Shown: positions 33,818-43,062, counted from the first letter of the stretch. The stretch: 64,000 nucleotides of DNA from Litchfieldia stipae (GCF_014837155.1 NZ_JACYHA010000002.1:1-64000), one strand, 5' to 3'. Made by a program: numbers and translations. The notes: generated by a model from the sequence alone, not told the origin.

Positions 33818-33835
33818 TTATAGGGATGTTTTTTG
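33809..33835 (+). terminator. Terminator overlapping the 3' end of the small membrane gene
   Basis: GCATTCC pairs with GGGATG (one G-U) and TTTTTTG follows. Confidence 0.6.
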
Positions 33836-33953
33836 TTTGAGGTTAGAAGTGCTTAGCAACAAAAATATCTTAAAAATTAATAAATATTTATTGGAAAACA
33901 ATAAATACTGTGGTAAATTCAATTAGACAATAAATATGTGAGGTGTTTTTTAA

Positions 33954-34430
33954 ATGAAACGAGGGTCAACATTATTTTTGAAAATAGCTTTATTCTTAAT
34001 TGGAACTCCAGTTCTGGCTGTGTGTATATTCGGAGGAATTGAGATTGTAAAGAATCCTGCAAATCCCGATTATGCACATATACTCTATCCAATTATAACT
34101 GGGATACTTGTATCAGTAATCCCATTCTACGTCGCACTGTACCAAGCTTTTAAACTTTTAAGCTATATTGATAAGAACCAAGCGTTCTCTGAATTGTCGG
34201 TAAAAGCTTTAAAAAATATCAAACACTGTGCGATGTTAATAAGTGGTGTGTATGTAGTCGTTTTACCTTTTGTATTTCTTCTTGCAGAATTAGATGATGC
34301 TCCTGGACTTGTGCTATTCGGAATGGTCCCAATTTTTGTACCTATGGTAATCGCAGTCTTTGCTGCAGTTCTTCAAAGACTATTACAAGAAGCGATAGAT
34401 ATAAAATCAGAGAATGACTTAATCGTCTGA
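33954..34430 (+). CDS. DUF2975 membrane protein
   Basis: A 158-residue protein with four hydrophobic helices and the segment ALYQAFKLLSYIDKNQAFSE characteristic of DUF2975. These proteins are regularly encoded directly upstream of small Xre-type regulators, as here (the next gene starts 10 bp later). Function unknown; they may act as a membrane partner that controls the regulator. Confidence 0.88.
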   Translation: MKRGSTLFLKIALFLIGTPVLAVCIFGGIEIVKNPANPDYAHILYPIITGILVSVIPFYVALYQAFKLLSYIDKNQAFSELSVKALKNIKHCAMLISGVYVVVLPFVFLLAELDDAPGLVLFGMVPIFVPMVIAVFAAVLQRLLQEAIDIKSENDLIV

Positions 34431-34440
34431 GGTGATAACA

Positions 34441-34656
34441 ATGGCAATTATAATTAATATTGATGTGATGCTGGCAAAAAGGAAAATGAGCGTAACAGAA
34501 CTCTCTGAGCATGTTGGGATAACAATGGCAAATCTGTCTATTCTTAAAAATGGCAAGGCGAAAGCGATTCGTTTTTCAACGTTAGAGGCAATTTGTAAAG
34601 CTTTAGACTGTCAACCAGGAGATATTTTAGAATACAAAAGTGACACTGAAAGTTAA
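34441..34656 (+). CDS. Small Xre-family transcriptional regulator (YozG type)
   Basis: A 71-residue Cro/C1-type helix-turn-helix protein: MLAKRKMSVTELSEHVGITM, then SILKNGKAKAIRFSTLEAIC and the C-terminal LDCQPGDILEY. ATG 34441 is placed 6 bases after GAGGTG; a GTG at 34432 overlaps that site. It pairs with the upstream DUF2975 gene. Confidence 0.92.
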   Translation: MAIIINIDVMLAKRKMSVTELSEHVGITMANLSILKNGKAKAIRFSTLEAICKALDCQPGDILEYKSDTES

Positions 34657-34673
34657 ATAATATAAGAAGGACA

Positions 34674-34708
34674 AGGTGTTGATCTTTATTAAGATTAGCA
34701 CTTTTTTT
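34674..34708 (+). terminator. Terminator after the Xre gene
   Basis: GGTGTTGATCTT pairs with AAGATTAGCACT (two G-U pairs), followed by eight T. Confidence 0.8.
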
Positions 34709-34808
34709 CATAATGAAGGGTGTGAAGTAAAAAACTAGCAAAAAGAAGAATAAATAACAGTACAAAGAACAATATATAAGAAGATTGTTTAGAAAGGAAA
34801 GTTGATAA

Positions 34809-35819
34809 ATGGATATCAATAGAGTAAGTTCTCAAGAAATTTCTAATTTGTGGGCTCATTATATTAGAGAAACGATGGCAGTATGTGTTAGCAAATATGT
34901 ATTAAGTTGTGCTAAGGACCCAGAAATCACCTCTATTTATGAGTATTCATTAAAATTATCAAATGATCACATAAAAGTTCTAGAGAACATATTCAATCAA
35001 GAAAACTTTCCTATTCCTAACGGTTTTATTGATGATGATGTTAATTTAAACGCTCCACCATTATTTTCTGATAAATTCTGGATGAGTTATATTTAAGGAA
35101 TGTCCATGCATGGAACTTCGTTATATAGTCTATCTTTTAATACCTCAGCAAGAAAAGATCTTAGAGATTTTTATCATAAATGCTTGAATGATAGCATGGA
35201 GGTTTACAATAGATCGATTGAAGTCCTTATTTCAAGAAAAATGTACGAGAAATCTCCGTATTTTGCTACACAAAAGCAAATAGAGTGCATAACAAGTATG
35301 AGTTATGTCGCCGATGTATTTGGGAATTATAGACCTTTAAATTCGGTTGAAAGTGGAAATATTTTTTTTAATTTGAAGAAAAGCATGCTACAAAAAGGGA
35401 TTACATTGGGTTTTAGTAAAGTATGTAAGTCAAATGAAGTTCGTAAATTTATGGAAAATGGATTAAAAGTCATCACGAAGCATATCGGGTTATTCTCTTC
35501 CATTTTACATAAAAATGATCTACACACGCCTACATCATTGGATTTAGAAATAACAGATTCTACAGTTGCTCCTTTTTCAGATAAGCTTATGTTATTTCAT
35601 GTAGGGACTTTGTTCAATATGGCAATCACATATTATACCTATGCAGCTGTATCGAGTTTGCGAGCAGATTTAGTTGTACATTGTGAAACGGCAATATCAC
35701 GAGATTTTAAAATTCTAGCTCAGTTCTCACATCTAATGATAAAAAATAAATGGTTGGAGCAACCACCTACTGCAGATGATCGAATTAAGACAGAAAACAA
35801 ACAGGAAAAACAAGAATAA
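34809..35819 (+). pseudogene. DUF3231 protein gene split by an in-frame TAA
   Basis: The frame runs from ATG 34809 to 35819 with a single TAA at 35094-35096, between FWMSYI and GMSMHG. Joined, it would be about 336 residues, the usual DUF3231 length with two related ferritin-like halves (IRETMAVCVSKYVLSCAKDP in the first, FNMAITYYTYAAVSSLRADL in the second). The downstream part could start at ATG 35100, but no ribosome site precedes it. One base change explains the stop. TAA excludes selenocysteine. Function of DUF3231 proteins is unknown. Confidence 0.75.
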
Positions 35820-35837
35820 GTCTTGTTTTTCCTGTTT
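35799..35837 (+). terminator. Long terminator overlapping the DUF3231 stop codon
   Basis: AAACAGGAAAAACAAGA (35799-35815) pairs perfectly over 17 bases with TCTTGTTTTTCCTGTTT (35821-35837). The left arm lies within the last codons. Confidence 0.75.
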
Positions 35838-36025
35838 CTATTTGGCTGTATTCGTAAAAATTGTTGCTTTTAACGTCGCAGCCTGAATACATTCCGCGTC
35901 CTGTGGGGTTTCACTTTGGCTCACGCATTCCAGGGGAGTCTTGAGCGTATTCAGTCTGCTAGAATTCTATCTTTTAAATAATGTACAACTAAAACAACAA
36001 ACGTTGGGAAAACAGCCTTCTATTT
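35836..36025. repeat. MITE copy with perfect 8-bp target duplication (inverted orientation)
   Basis: The element is 35844-36017 (174 bp), from GGCTGTATTCGTAAAAATTG to GGGAAAACAGCC. TTCTATTT flanks it exactly at 35836-35843 and 36018-36025. The core (GCCTGAATACATTCCGCGTC...) is the reverse complement of the 39994 copy. It landed between the DUF3231 terminator and the 3' end of the oxidoreductase gene; the right duplication reaches into that gene's stop codon. Confidence 0.85.
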
Positions 36026-37097
36026 AAAGCTGTATCTTTTTCCCTTCAAGAGATGACATACGAATCGCGTCTAGGATTAATTGAGTTTGATGGCCATTTT
36101 CAAAATCAGCGAGATACGGGTGCTTGACCCCAGAATCAAAGGATTCTTTGAGTGCGTCAAGCATTCGGTGGAATCCATTATAATATCTGGCAGCTATTTC
36201 TGGCATTTCAACTGGTGCATGAATGACAGGTGAAAGCTCTACTTCCTCTAACTTGGTATCACCGTATGAGAAAAATACTTGGTTGTCATCTAGCATAGAT
36301 AGTGTTCCATTTGTTCCAAATATCTCTAATCGCCAGGTGTTTGTTGTTTGTCGTGTAGCGGAAACAAGCTCTAATGTGACAGTTGCCCCATTAGCTAGTC
36401 TACCAATTACTTGGAATCCATCATCAGCAGTGCGAACGTCTATTGCTCCGTCTGAATCAGTATAAGTAGGAACGTGTATTGGCAGATTTGCAAATACTTC
36501 TTTAAAGGTAGCTGATGTCCACCATTGAAGGGTATCAATCATATGTGAACCGAGTGCTCCCAACATACCTCCGCCAGCTTCCTTTTGACCAAGCCAACCT
36601 CTTGATCTTGATGTAAGTGATTCATAGCTAGCAAATGTACATTCATATCTGATATGTAATAGCTCTCCTAATTCGCCACTGTCTAGTAGCTCTTTTACTT
36701 TTGTCCGAGCGGGTAAGAATCGAAACTCGTGATTGATTAATCCAAATTTATCAGCATTGTTTCTTACAGAGAGCATTTCTTCAGTTTCACAACTATTTAG
36801 CGCCATTGGTTTCTCACAAATAACATGTAACCCTTTTTCATAAGCTGCTAGAACCATTTCTTTATGAAGGAAAACTGCAGAAGCGATAACTACTAAATCA
36901 AGGTCTTCTTCCTGGAGCATCTTTTTCCAATCAGTGTAAACATTATCGACTAGGCTTTCTTTCTTGACTTGGTCGATATTTCCTCTAGACACACTTGAAA
37001 TTGCTACAACCTCAAAGCCTTCGTGAAATTTCATCATTGGTGCATGAACCTTAGCACCAAAGCCAGTTCCAATGATACCAACTTTTATTTTCTTCAT
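36024..37097 (-). CDS. Gfo/Idh/MocA-family oxidoreductase
   Basis: A 357-residue NAD(P)-dependent dehydrogenase. The N-terminal Rossmann motif GIIGTGFGAKVHAP, the catalytic-domain motif CEKPMAL and GGGMLGALGSHMIDTLQWW are intact. Such enzymes oxidise or reduce sugars, inositols or similar polyols; the substrate is unknown. ATG 37097 is preceded by AGGAGGG. The stop codon overlaps a MITE target duplication, so the original terminator has probably been displaced. Confidence 0.9.
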   Translation of the reverse strand: MKKIKVGIIGTGFGAKVHAPMMKFHEGFEVVAISSVSRGNIDQVKKESLVDNVYTDWKKMLQEEDLDLVVIASAVFLHKEMVLAAYEKGLHVICEKPMALNSCETEEMLSVRNNADKFGLINHEFRFLPARTKVKELLDSGELGELLHIRYECTFASYESLTSRSRGWLGQKEAGGGMLGALGSHMIDTLQWWTSATFKEVFANLPIHVPTYTDSDGAIDVRTADDGFQVIGRLANGATVTLELVSATRQTTNTWRLEIFGTNGTLSMLDDNQVFFSYGDTKLEEVELSPVIHAPVEMPEIAARYYNGFHRMLDALKESFDSGVKHPYLADFENGHQTQLILDAIRMSSLEGKKIQL

Positions 37098-37171
37098 TTT
37101 AACCCTCCTTCTTATCCTTATATTAAATTATTGTCAGATAATTTGCGAATCTAAAGCAATTTAAAAAAGAA

Positions 37172-37197
37172 AAGAAACCTATAAATGTAGGCTTCTT
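37172..37197 (-). terminator. Terminator for the lipoprotein gene at 37209
   Basis: On the minus strand AAGAAGCCTA pairs with TAGGTTTCTT (two G-U), followed by TTCTTTTTT. Confidence 0.65.
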
Positions 37198-37208
37198 GAG
37201 TGAATGTA

Positions 37209-37712
37209 TTAGTCTTTGATAGGGATGTTTGTTTCAATTTCACTTTGAACAATAATGACTTTTTCAATATTTTTACCTTCTTCATAACCAAACTCAATAA
37301 CAAATGTCCTTGGAGTTGCGTCTGCTGTACAGTTTCCAGTAGGTTCTGATAATGGCAAAGTCAACGTTTTGTAATCAGAGCTTATCTCAATCGTTTCTAA
37401 ATCATAAGGACAGCTACCTGATTCTTGAAGGCCGATGAAGAAGACTATTTTGTCATCAAGGTTTTCACTAGGAATGTCACTTTCAAACCCAAATTCTTTC
37501 CATTTGTCTTCAAAATCTTTTTGATTTGTTACCTTGTCAATAAGATAATGATAGAGAGGTGGTGAGGTTCTTTCAAATGCAATCTCATAAAAATTTGTAG
37601 GTAGTGTTTTTTCGCTTGCTATTAATTTGAAATTTGTGTCCTCATTACTACAGCCAGATAAAACAACTAGTATCAACAATACTATAGAAAACAGCCATTT
37701 AAAGTAAGTCAA
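37209..37712 (-). CDS. Hypothetical lipoprotein
   Basis: About 167 residues. The signal ends in the lipobox VVLSGCSN. The mature domain has the segments FFIGLQESGSCPYDLETIEI and PTGNCTADATPRTFVIEFGY, with two cysteines that could form a disulfide. It resembles small PrcB-like domains but I cannot assign it securely. The start is taken as TTG 37712, 6 bases after GGAGGG; an upstream ATG at 37739 lacks a ribosome site. Confidence 0.65.
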   Translation of the reverse strand: MTYFKWLFSIVLLILVVLSGCSNEDTNFKLIASEKTLPTNFYEIAFERTSPPLYHYLIDKVTNQKDFEDKWKEFGFESDIPSENLDDKIVFFIGLQESGSCPYDLETIEISSDYKTLTLPLSEPTGNCTADATPRTFVIEFGYEEGKNIEKVIIVQSEIETNIPIKD

Positions 37713-37784
37713 ATGAATCCCTCCATTTCTATGTAACATTAGTCGTAAGAGGGACCTGAAAAGTTACTTATAAATATAATAAGA

Positions 37785-37804
37785 CCTCAGTAAAAATACT
37801 GAGG
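37785..37804. terminator. Terminator between brnQ and the upstream lipoprotein gene
   Basis: CCTCAGTA pairs with TACTGAGG; the minus strand continues TCTTATTATATTT. Confidence 0.7.
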
Positions 37805-37817
37805 CTAATAACATTTA

Positions 37818-39170
37818 TTAAGCTTTTTGGAATTGACTCTTTGTAGTTGGCCATATAACACCAATAAGTGCACCAATGATCGCAGGTAAAATCCAACCAA
37901 GACCAATGTGGTAAAAAGGTAAATAGTTCGCGTAAAATTCTAGGACGGCTTCAAGTATTAAAACTGATGCTCCTGGTAGGCTATTAACTAATGCACTATA
38001 GCCATCAATAATGCTGACAAAGAAGGTTAGAATCATTGAAGCAGCATAAACAGCTTGCTTATTACCAAACAAAGGTGAACATAGTGCTGTTAAGATCAGA
38101 ACAATGGCAAGTGGATATAAGAACATTAAAACAGGGATTGCAAATTGAATGATATTATTTAAACCAACGTTTGCAATTGTAAATGAAACTAAGCACAAAA
38201 TGAAAACGAACATTTTATAGCTTATCTGTGGCAATATATGATGAAAAAATTCACTACATGCTGTAATAAGGCCGATACTCGTTTTTAAACAAGCAAGGAC
38301 AATAATAATTCCTAATAGGATCGCACCAAATGATCCAAAATAATGGCCTGAAACTGCAGCGAAAATAAGACCACCATTTTCAAATGAGTCTATTGCTGTT
38401 ACACTCGATGCTCCCATATATGTGATAAGACCATAGATTAACATCATTAAGCCCATAGCGAAAATTCCAGATTTCAATGTAGCAGCTGAAATTGCTTTTT
38501 TATCAGTAATCCCTTGTCTTTTTATGGCATTTATGACGACAATTCCAAATGCAAGTGAGGCAAGGGCGTCCATAGTGTTATAGCCTTCTTTGAACCCTGT
38601 CATAAATGCTAAATGAGAATAATCTCCAACTGGTTCTCCGAACTGTCCCATAGGTTTAATTAATGCAATTCCAATTAAAAAGAATAAAAACAATAGGAAA
38701 GCAGGTGTTAAATATTTACCGATATAGTCCATGATTTTTGCAGGATTAAGTGAAAAATAATATACAATTACAAAAAATAGAAAACTAAAAATCGCAAGCC
38801 ATAGAGTTACCTGCTCTGGATCGATAAACGGCTCAAATCCGACTACAAAGGGAACAGTCGCTGTCCGTGGAATGGCGAAAAAAGGTCCTATTGTCAAGTA
38901 TAGGACAACTGAGAAGCTTATACCAAACACTGGATGAACTCGACTTGCTAAATCTCTAAGTCCATTGCTTCCAGTTAATCCAATCGCTAATATTCCAATA
39001 AAAGGTAATCCAATGGCTGTCACTAAGAATCCGATAAGAGCTGGCCAAAAATTTGTACCTGCAAGCTGACCCATCTGGATAGGGAAAATTAAATTACCAG
39101 CACCAAAAAACATTCCAAATAGCATCGTACCAATAATGGCATAGGTTGAAAACGATATTTTATTTTGCAT
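37818..39170 (-). CDS. brnQ: Branched-chain amino acid:cation symporter BrnQ
   Basis: A 450-residue protein with about 12 membrane helices. Landmarks of the LIVCS family are FFGAGNLIFPIQMGQLAG, GPFFAIPRTATVPFVVG, KEGYNTMDALASLAFGIVV and LVNSLPGASVLILEAVLEFY. It imports leucine, isoleucine and valine with Na+ or H+. The start ATG lies at 39168-39170. Confidence 0.95.
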   Translation of the reverse strand: MQNKISFSTYAIIGTMLFGMFFGAGNLIFPIQMGQLAGTNFWPALIGFLVTAIGLPFIGILAIGLTGSNGLRDLASRVHPVFGISFSVVLYLTIGPFFAIPRTATVPFVVGFEPFIDPEQVTLWLAIFSFLFFVIVYYFSLNPAKIMDYIGKYLTPAFLLFLFFLIGIALIKPMGQFGEPVGDYSHLAFMTGFKEGYNTMDALASLAFGIVVINAIKRQGITDKKAISAATLKSGIFAMGLMMLIYGLITYMGASSVTAIDSFENGGLIFAAVSGHYFGSFGAILLGIIIVLACLKTSIGLITACSEFFHHILPQISYKMFVFILCLVSFTIANVGLNNIIQFAIPVLMFLYPLAIVLILTALCSPLFGNKQAVYAASMILTFFVSIIDGYSALVNSLPGASVLILEAVLEFYANYLPFYHIGLGWILPAIIGALIGVIWPTTKSQFQKA

Positions 39171-39363
39171 AAAGTAAGTTGTGCTCCTTCTAGAAGTAGA
39201 TAGTTATGCTAAAAAACAATAAATATAATCATATCAATCTTTGTTGAGTGGTACAACATCTTTTATACACAAAATTGCTTTTATTTCTTGATAAGGATGA
39301 GTTTTTTTGAAAAACTTGGACACGATAAAAAGGATAAAAATAAAGTGGTAAGAGGTGTAAGAA

Positions 39364-39846
39364 ATGGCATCAAGAAGGCACTCAATTTTTAATCAAGTAT
39401 TAGTCATCATTCCTTGGTTAACAACCTTGTTTATGGGCAAACGCAGTTTCAAACGTTATTCTATATCTGGAGTTTTTATTATTATTTTTGAGATTATCAA
39501 TCATATGTATGGGAAACAAAAGAAATGGTGGAAGTTTTACGATAAGCCTAGGTCTTTTTTAAAGGACGAGCTTCCATTTAGTGTTGGTCCGTATATGCCT
39601 CTTTCAATGTGGTTACTTAAAGTTTCAAAAGGTAGCTTTAAAAAATTTGTGTTACTAAATGCGATAGCAGATGGGCTCTTTGCATTTGTTTTCATTAATA
39701 TATTTAAGAAGTGGAAAATTGTAGGTTTAAATCGATTAAGTAATTGGCAGTTTTTTCTTTACCTACACTATAAAGTTTATTTATTATTTGGCTTTCAGTA
39801 TTTATTAGAGAAACTAAAGATCGTTGATGGAAACAATAATGGATAA
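39364..39846 (+). CDS. Hypothetical membrane protein
   Basis: A 160-residue aromatic and basic protein with hydrophobic segments at about residues 10-22, 33-48 and 105-118. It contains the motif MYGKQKKWWKFYDKPRSFLK. A strong start (ATG 39364 after AGAGGTG) and a terminator immediately after the stop indicate a real single gene. I do not recognise a characterised family. Confidence 0.6.
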   Translation: MASRRHSIFNQVLVIIPWLTTLFMGKRSFKRYSISGVFIIIFEIINHMYGKQKKWWKFYDKPRSFLKDELPFSVGPYMPLSMWLLKVSKGSFKKFVLLNAIADGLFAFVFINIFKKWKIVGLNRLSNWQFFLYLHYKVYLLFGFQYLLEKLKIVDGNNNG

Positions 39847-39857
39847 TCCATTTTAAA

Positions 39858-39886
39858 AGTCTCCCAAAACAGGTGAGGCTTTTTTA
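39858..39886 (+). terminator. Terminator
   Basis: AGTCTC pairs with GAGGCT (one G-U) and TTTTT follows. Confidence 0.65.
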
Positions 39887-39985
39887 GATTCCCCCTTGAA
39901 TAATAGAACCGTTTTTTATTTTGTGGTAAAAATATTTAAAATGTTCTAAAATATGTAAAGAGACATGTAAAAAATGGTTGTATTT

Positions 39986-40166
39986 TATTAAATGGCTGTT
40001 TTCTCAAAGTTTGTTGTTGTTTTGAGATGAAATATTGAGAATGAAATTTCTAACAGCCTGAATACACGGGGGACTCCCGTGGGATGCGTGTGTCCCCACA
40101 GGACGCGGAGTGTATTCAGGCTGCGGGTATTAAAAGCAACAATTATACGAAAACAGCCTATTAAAT
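39986..40166. repeat. MITE copy with perfect ends and perfect 8-bp target duplication
   Basis: The element spans 39994-40158 (165 bp). Its ends GGCTGTTTTC and GAAAACAGCC are exact 10-bp inverted repeats, extended imperfectly through GTTTGTTG/CAACAATTATAC. TATTAAAT flanks it at 39986-39993 and 40159-40166. The core holds an inner palindrome, CAGCCTGAATACAC...GTGTATTCAGGCTG. It is the best-preserved copy and sits just before the SEDS gene. Confidence 0.9.
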
Positions 40167-40182
40167 AGAGAATGGTGATGGA

Positions 40183-41349
40183 ATGTCAGATTCTAGCCCT
40201 AATAAAAGTTATTTTGATTATAGCTTAATTTTCTTTACTTTCCTGCTAATGATTTGTAGCTTGATTGCTATTGCAAGTGCACAGAAATATTCTCAATACG
40301 ATGAGAATTTTGTGATGAAGCAACTCATATGGTTTGGGGTTGGCTGTGTAATTGTGATTTTTTTGATGTTCTTTGATTTTGAACAAATTAGCAAGATTAC
40401 TCCGATTCTTTATTGTATAGGAGTATTGTTGTTAATTGCTATCCTTGTTGCACCAGAATCAATCGCTCCAATTCGAAATGGAGCTAAATCATGGTTTATA
40501 GTACCTGGCTTCGGTTCACTCCAACCGTCAGAATTCATGAAGATATTTCTAATCCTCATGCTTTCATATGTTATTGATAAACATCAGAAATCAAGATATA
40601 GTTTCGATATTAAACAGGATCTATTTCTGTTGGTGAAAATAGGTATTATCTCTTCCGTTCCGATCGTTCTTGTATTGCTACAAAATGATTTTGGTTCATC
40701 ATTAGTGATGGTCATCATAGTTATAGGAATTACGTTTATATCGGGGATCAATTGGAGGATTATTTTTATTCTTGTCTCATTTGCTTTAACCCTTGTTGCG
40801 GCTCTTGTTTTCATATTTTTACAGAATCCTAATCTACTATTACAATTTTTCGATGACTATCAGCTGAATCGCATCTACTCGTGGTTAGACCCATTTGGTA
40901 ATGCAAAGGGAATCGGCTATCAATTGGCACAATCGATATTAGCAATTGGCTCTGGAGGAATTGAAGGGAAGGGCTATTATAATAGTAATGTTTATATCCC
41001 TGAGGCACATTCAGACTTTATCTTTTCAATTGTAGGAGAAGAATTCGGGTTTTGGGGAGCTTGTATTATTGTTAGTCTTTATTTCTTGATGATTTATCGT
41101 ATGATTGTGATTGCGATGTATTCTAATAGAAATACGTTTGAGCTGTGTGTAAGTATAGGTGTTTTCAGCCTCTTTTCATTCCATGTCTTTCAAAACATAG
41201 GAATGGTCACTGGTTTGCTTCCGATTACGGGAATTCCACTTTTATTATTAAGCTATGGTGGAAGCTCAGTCCTTGCTAGTATGATAGGGATTGGTCTTGT
41301 ATTGAATATTTCACTTAAGAAAAGGGATTATATGTTTGATCATCAATGA
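40183..41349 (+). CDS. SEDS-family protein (FtsW/RodA/SpoVE-like)
   Basis: A 388-residue protein with about ten membrane segments. Family landmarks include KSWFIVPGFGSLQPSEFMKI, QNDFGSSLVM, GNAKGIGYQLAQSILAIGSG, PEAHSDFIFSIVGEEFG and PLLLLSYGGSSVLASM. SEDS proteins polymerise peptidoglycan glycan strands with a partner class B PBP. No partner is adjacent, so which process it serves (elongation, division, sporulation or accessory) is undetermined. A MITE lies 17 bp upstream of its ribosome site and may have replaced its promoter. Confidence 0.9.
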   Translation: MSDSSPNKSYFDYSLIFFTFLLMICSLIAIASAQKYSQYDENFVMKQLIWFGVGCVIVIFLMFFDFEQISKITPILYCIGVLLLIAILVAPESIAPIRNGAKSWFIVPGFGSLQPSEFMKIFLILMLSYVIDKHQKSRYSFDIKQDLFLLVKIGIISSVPIVLVLLQNDFGSSLVMVIIVIGITFISGINWRIIFILVSFALTLVAALVFIFLQNPNLLLQFFDDYQLNRIYSWLDPFGNAKGIGYQLAQSILAIGSGGIEGKGYYNSNVYIPEAHSDFIFSIVGEEFGFWGACIIVSLYFLMIYRMIVIAMYSNRNTFELCVSIGVFSLFSFHVFQNIGMVTGLLPITGIPLLLLSYGGSSVLASMIGIGLVLNISLKKRDYMFDHQ

Positions 41350-41382
41350 TTAATATTATATATAGTAACTGGAGGGATTGTG

Positions 41383-41847
41383 TTGAAGCCAACAATGAAT
41401 AAGAACGATTTACTAAATAAAGCGGATATATGGAATGCTGTAATAGATGTGTTAACTGACCATGAATTAACAACAGAAATGAACAGTTTAAATGAAGCTA
41501 TACTAGTTTATCAATATTATTCAGAGCTTGAAAGTGGTGGACATGAAAGCTTATACAGATGGCTTGAATCGTTTATAAGGGAAGTAGGTATACAGCAATA
41601 TCTATCTAGAATAATAGATATTCTTGAAAAAAACGGTGCGAACGATTATGCAGCAATTGAGAAGAAGTATGGTCAAGAAATGTGGGATTTGTATGTGGCA
41701 CTTGAAAATGAGGAAATTGATGAAGAAAAGTTTTATCATGTCATTGAAAAAGCCGATAACGAATACTACAATCTTGAAGGAAAGCTGGAAGGATATTTAG
41801 AAGAATATTTTGCTGAAATATATACTGACTTAATCGAAGTGGTCTAA
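41383..41847 (+). CDS. DMP19/DUF4375-like protein
   Basis: About 154 residues, acidic and helical, cytoplasmic. The segment LTTEMNSLNEAILVYQYYSE, then LESGGHESLYRWL, resembles the DMP19/DUF4375 family, in which LxxxExxxGGHxxxF-type motifs recur. Function unknown. The start is probably TTG 41383 after GGAGGG; GTG 41380 is an alternative. It lies 33 bp after the SEDS gene and may share its transcript. Confidence 0.6.
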   Translation: MKPTMNKNDLLNKADIWNAVIDVLTDHELTTEMNSLNEAILVYQYYSELESGGHESLYRWLESFIREVGIQQYLSRIIDILEKNGANDYAAIEKKYGQEMWDLYVALENEEIDEEKFYHVIEKADNEYYNLEGKLEGYLEEYFAEIYTDLIEVV

Positions 41848-41883
41848 ATAAATTAGCTAAATGTTCACTTAAATGGAGCTATC

Positions 41884-41923
41884 AAAAGACACGTAATGCT
41901 CTAAAAGGACTACGTGTCTTTTG
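41884..41923. terminator. Bidirectional terminator
   Basis: AAAAGACACGTA pairs with TACGTGTCTTTT, between convergent genes. Confidence 0.85.
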
Positions 41924-41938
41924 TAATGCTGGATTTCT

Positions 41939-43057
41939 TTATAGAAAAAATGGAACAATGATCATCAAAACTACAGGAACAACGATAACCAAATAGGCGA
42001 TTGGATTAGCAAAATTTATCGTATATCCAATTCCAAAGCGTTTTTCTACAAAGACAGAAGAATCATTACGGTTAAAATAAAATACGCCAGCTTTCCAATA
42101 TTGATCTTCGTCTACTCCCTCAACCTGTAGATGTCCAGATTGTGTCACATCTATGATATTCTTTCCTTCAAAATCAGAATCCACGCTACCAACCTTTATC
42201 GCTAACCATATGGAGCCAGCTAAGACAATTACTAAAAAGCCGATTGGAACAATGATTAAGACAAGTTGATTAATAATGTTTTCATAGAGTAGGTTTAACT
42301 GTAATACCGAAAATAAAAGAGTGATCAATATATTTACTATAAATAAGAACCAACTAGTATATTTACGCAAACGAAGCTGACGAAGTTTCGATGATGTGAC
42401 ATTACCGGCATTGATTTTAATACCAGAACGTTTTGTAAAATAGTTAATAAAAAAGAACATTAGCTGCATAATGATTAACACTAATGGTAAGTTCAGTGCA
42501 ACGATCCAGCTCTTGTCACTAAACGCATCTGCTATACCATCTGGTCCCCAATGTGTAGGAATCTTCCCAGGTAATTGATCATAAGAAATGGCTGTCAAAA
42601 AGATGATTCCAACTGAGATCACGACTGGAATAAGATGGACAATGGATGATAGCATTTCATCTTTTGAGCGTATAGATAATTCTGTATAATGAACCTGCTT
42701 TACTTTTCCAAACCAGTTTTGCTTGTTTTTGAGCTGAAACATTTTAGTATGAAAATATAAATAAAGTAAAAAACCAATTAGTATTGTACATATAAGAAGC
42801 ATCATCCCTGTTAGCGCAAGCTGTCTTTCATCAACAGCTCCTACTTGGTTCCATAGGAAGAATCCTCCAATAGAAATAAGGGCAATAATTGAAGTGATAG
42901 CGGCATACCTTTTTTTGTACTGCATGATTTGGGGATGCTTTGCTTGTTCATAGGGAATGGTGACCCCAAATACAACACTTCGTTTCACAAAAAATGGAAT
43001 AAAGATTTGAAACACACTTACAAATAAAATGGTTATTAACATAATGATGAATTCCAT
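41939..43057 (-). CDS. DUF1648/DUF5808 multi-pass membrane protein
   Basis: A 372-residue membrane protein. The DUF1648 segment (YDQLPGKIPTHWGPDGIADA) sits near residue 175, and the C-terminal DUF5808-like segment (EDQYWKAGVFYFNRNDSSVF) lies about residues 310-345. Such proteins are encoded next to YtrA-type GntR regulators in bacilli and may act in cell-envelope antibiotic responses. The start ATG at 43057 is 5 bp from the regulator's stop, so the pair is an operon. Confidence 0.85.
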   Translation of the reverse strand: MEFIIMLITILFVSVFQIFIPFFVKRSVVFGVTIPYEQAKHPQIMQYKKRYAAITSIIALISIGGFFLWNQVGAVDERQLALTGMMLLICTILIGFLLYLYFHTKMFQLKNKQNWFGKVKQVHYTELSIRSKDEMLSSIVHLIPVVISVGIIFLTAISYDQLPGKIPTHWGPDGIADAFSDKSWIVALNLPLVLIIMQLMFFFINYFTKRSGIKINAGNVTSSKLRQLRLRKYTSWFLFIVNILITLLFSVLQLNLLYENIINQLVLIIVPIGFLVIVLAGSIWLAIKVGSVDSDFEGKNIIDVTQSGHLQVEGVDEDQYWKAGVFYFNRNDSSVFVEKRFGIGYTINFANPIAYLVIVVPVVLMIIVPFFL

Positions 43058-43062
43058 TTACT

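Noticed and set aside
35094-35096. In-frame stop in the DUF3231 gene as recoding
   Set aside because: The codon is TAA, which is not used for selenocysteine or pyrrolysine; a nonsense mutation is simpler.
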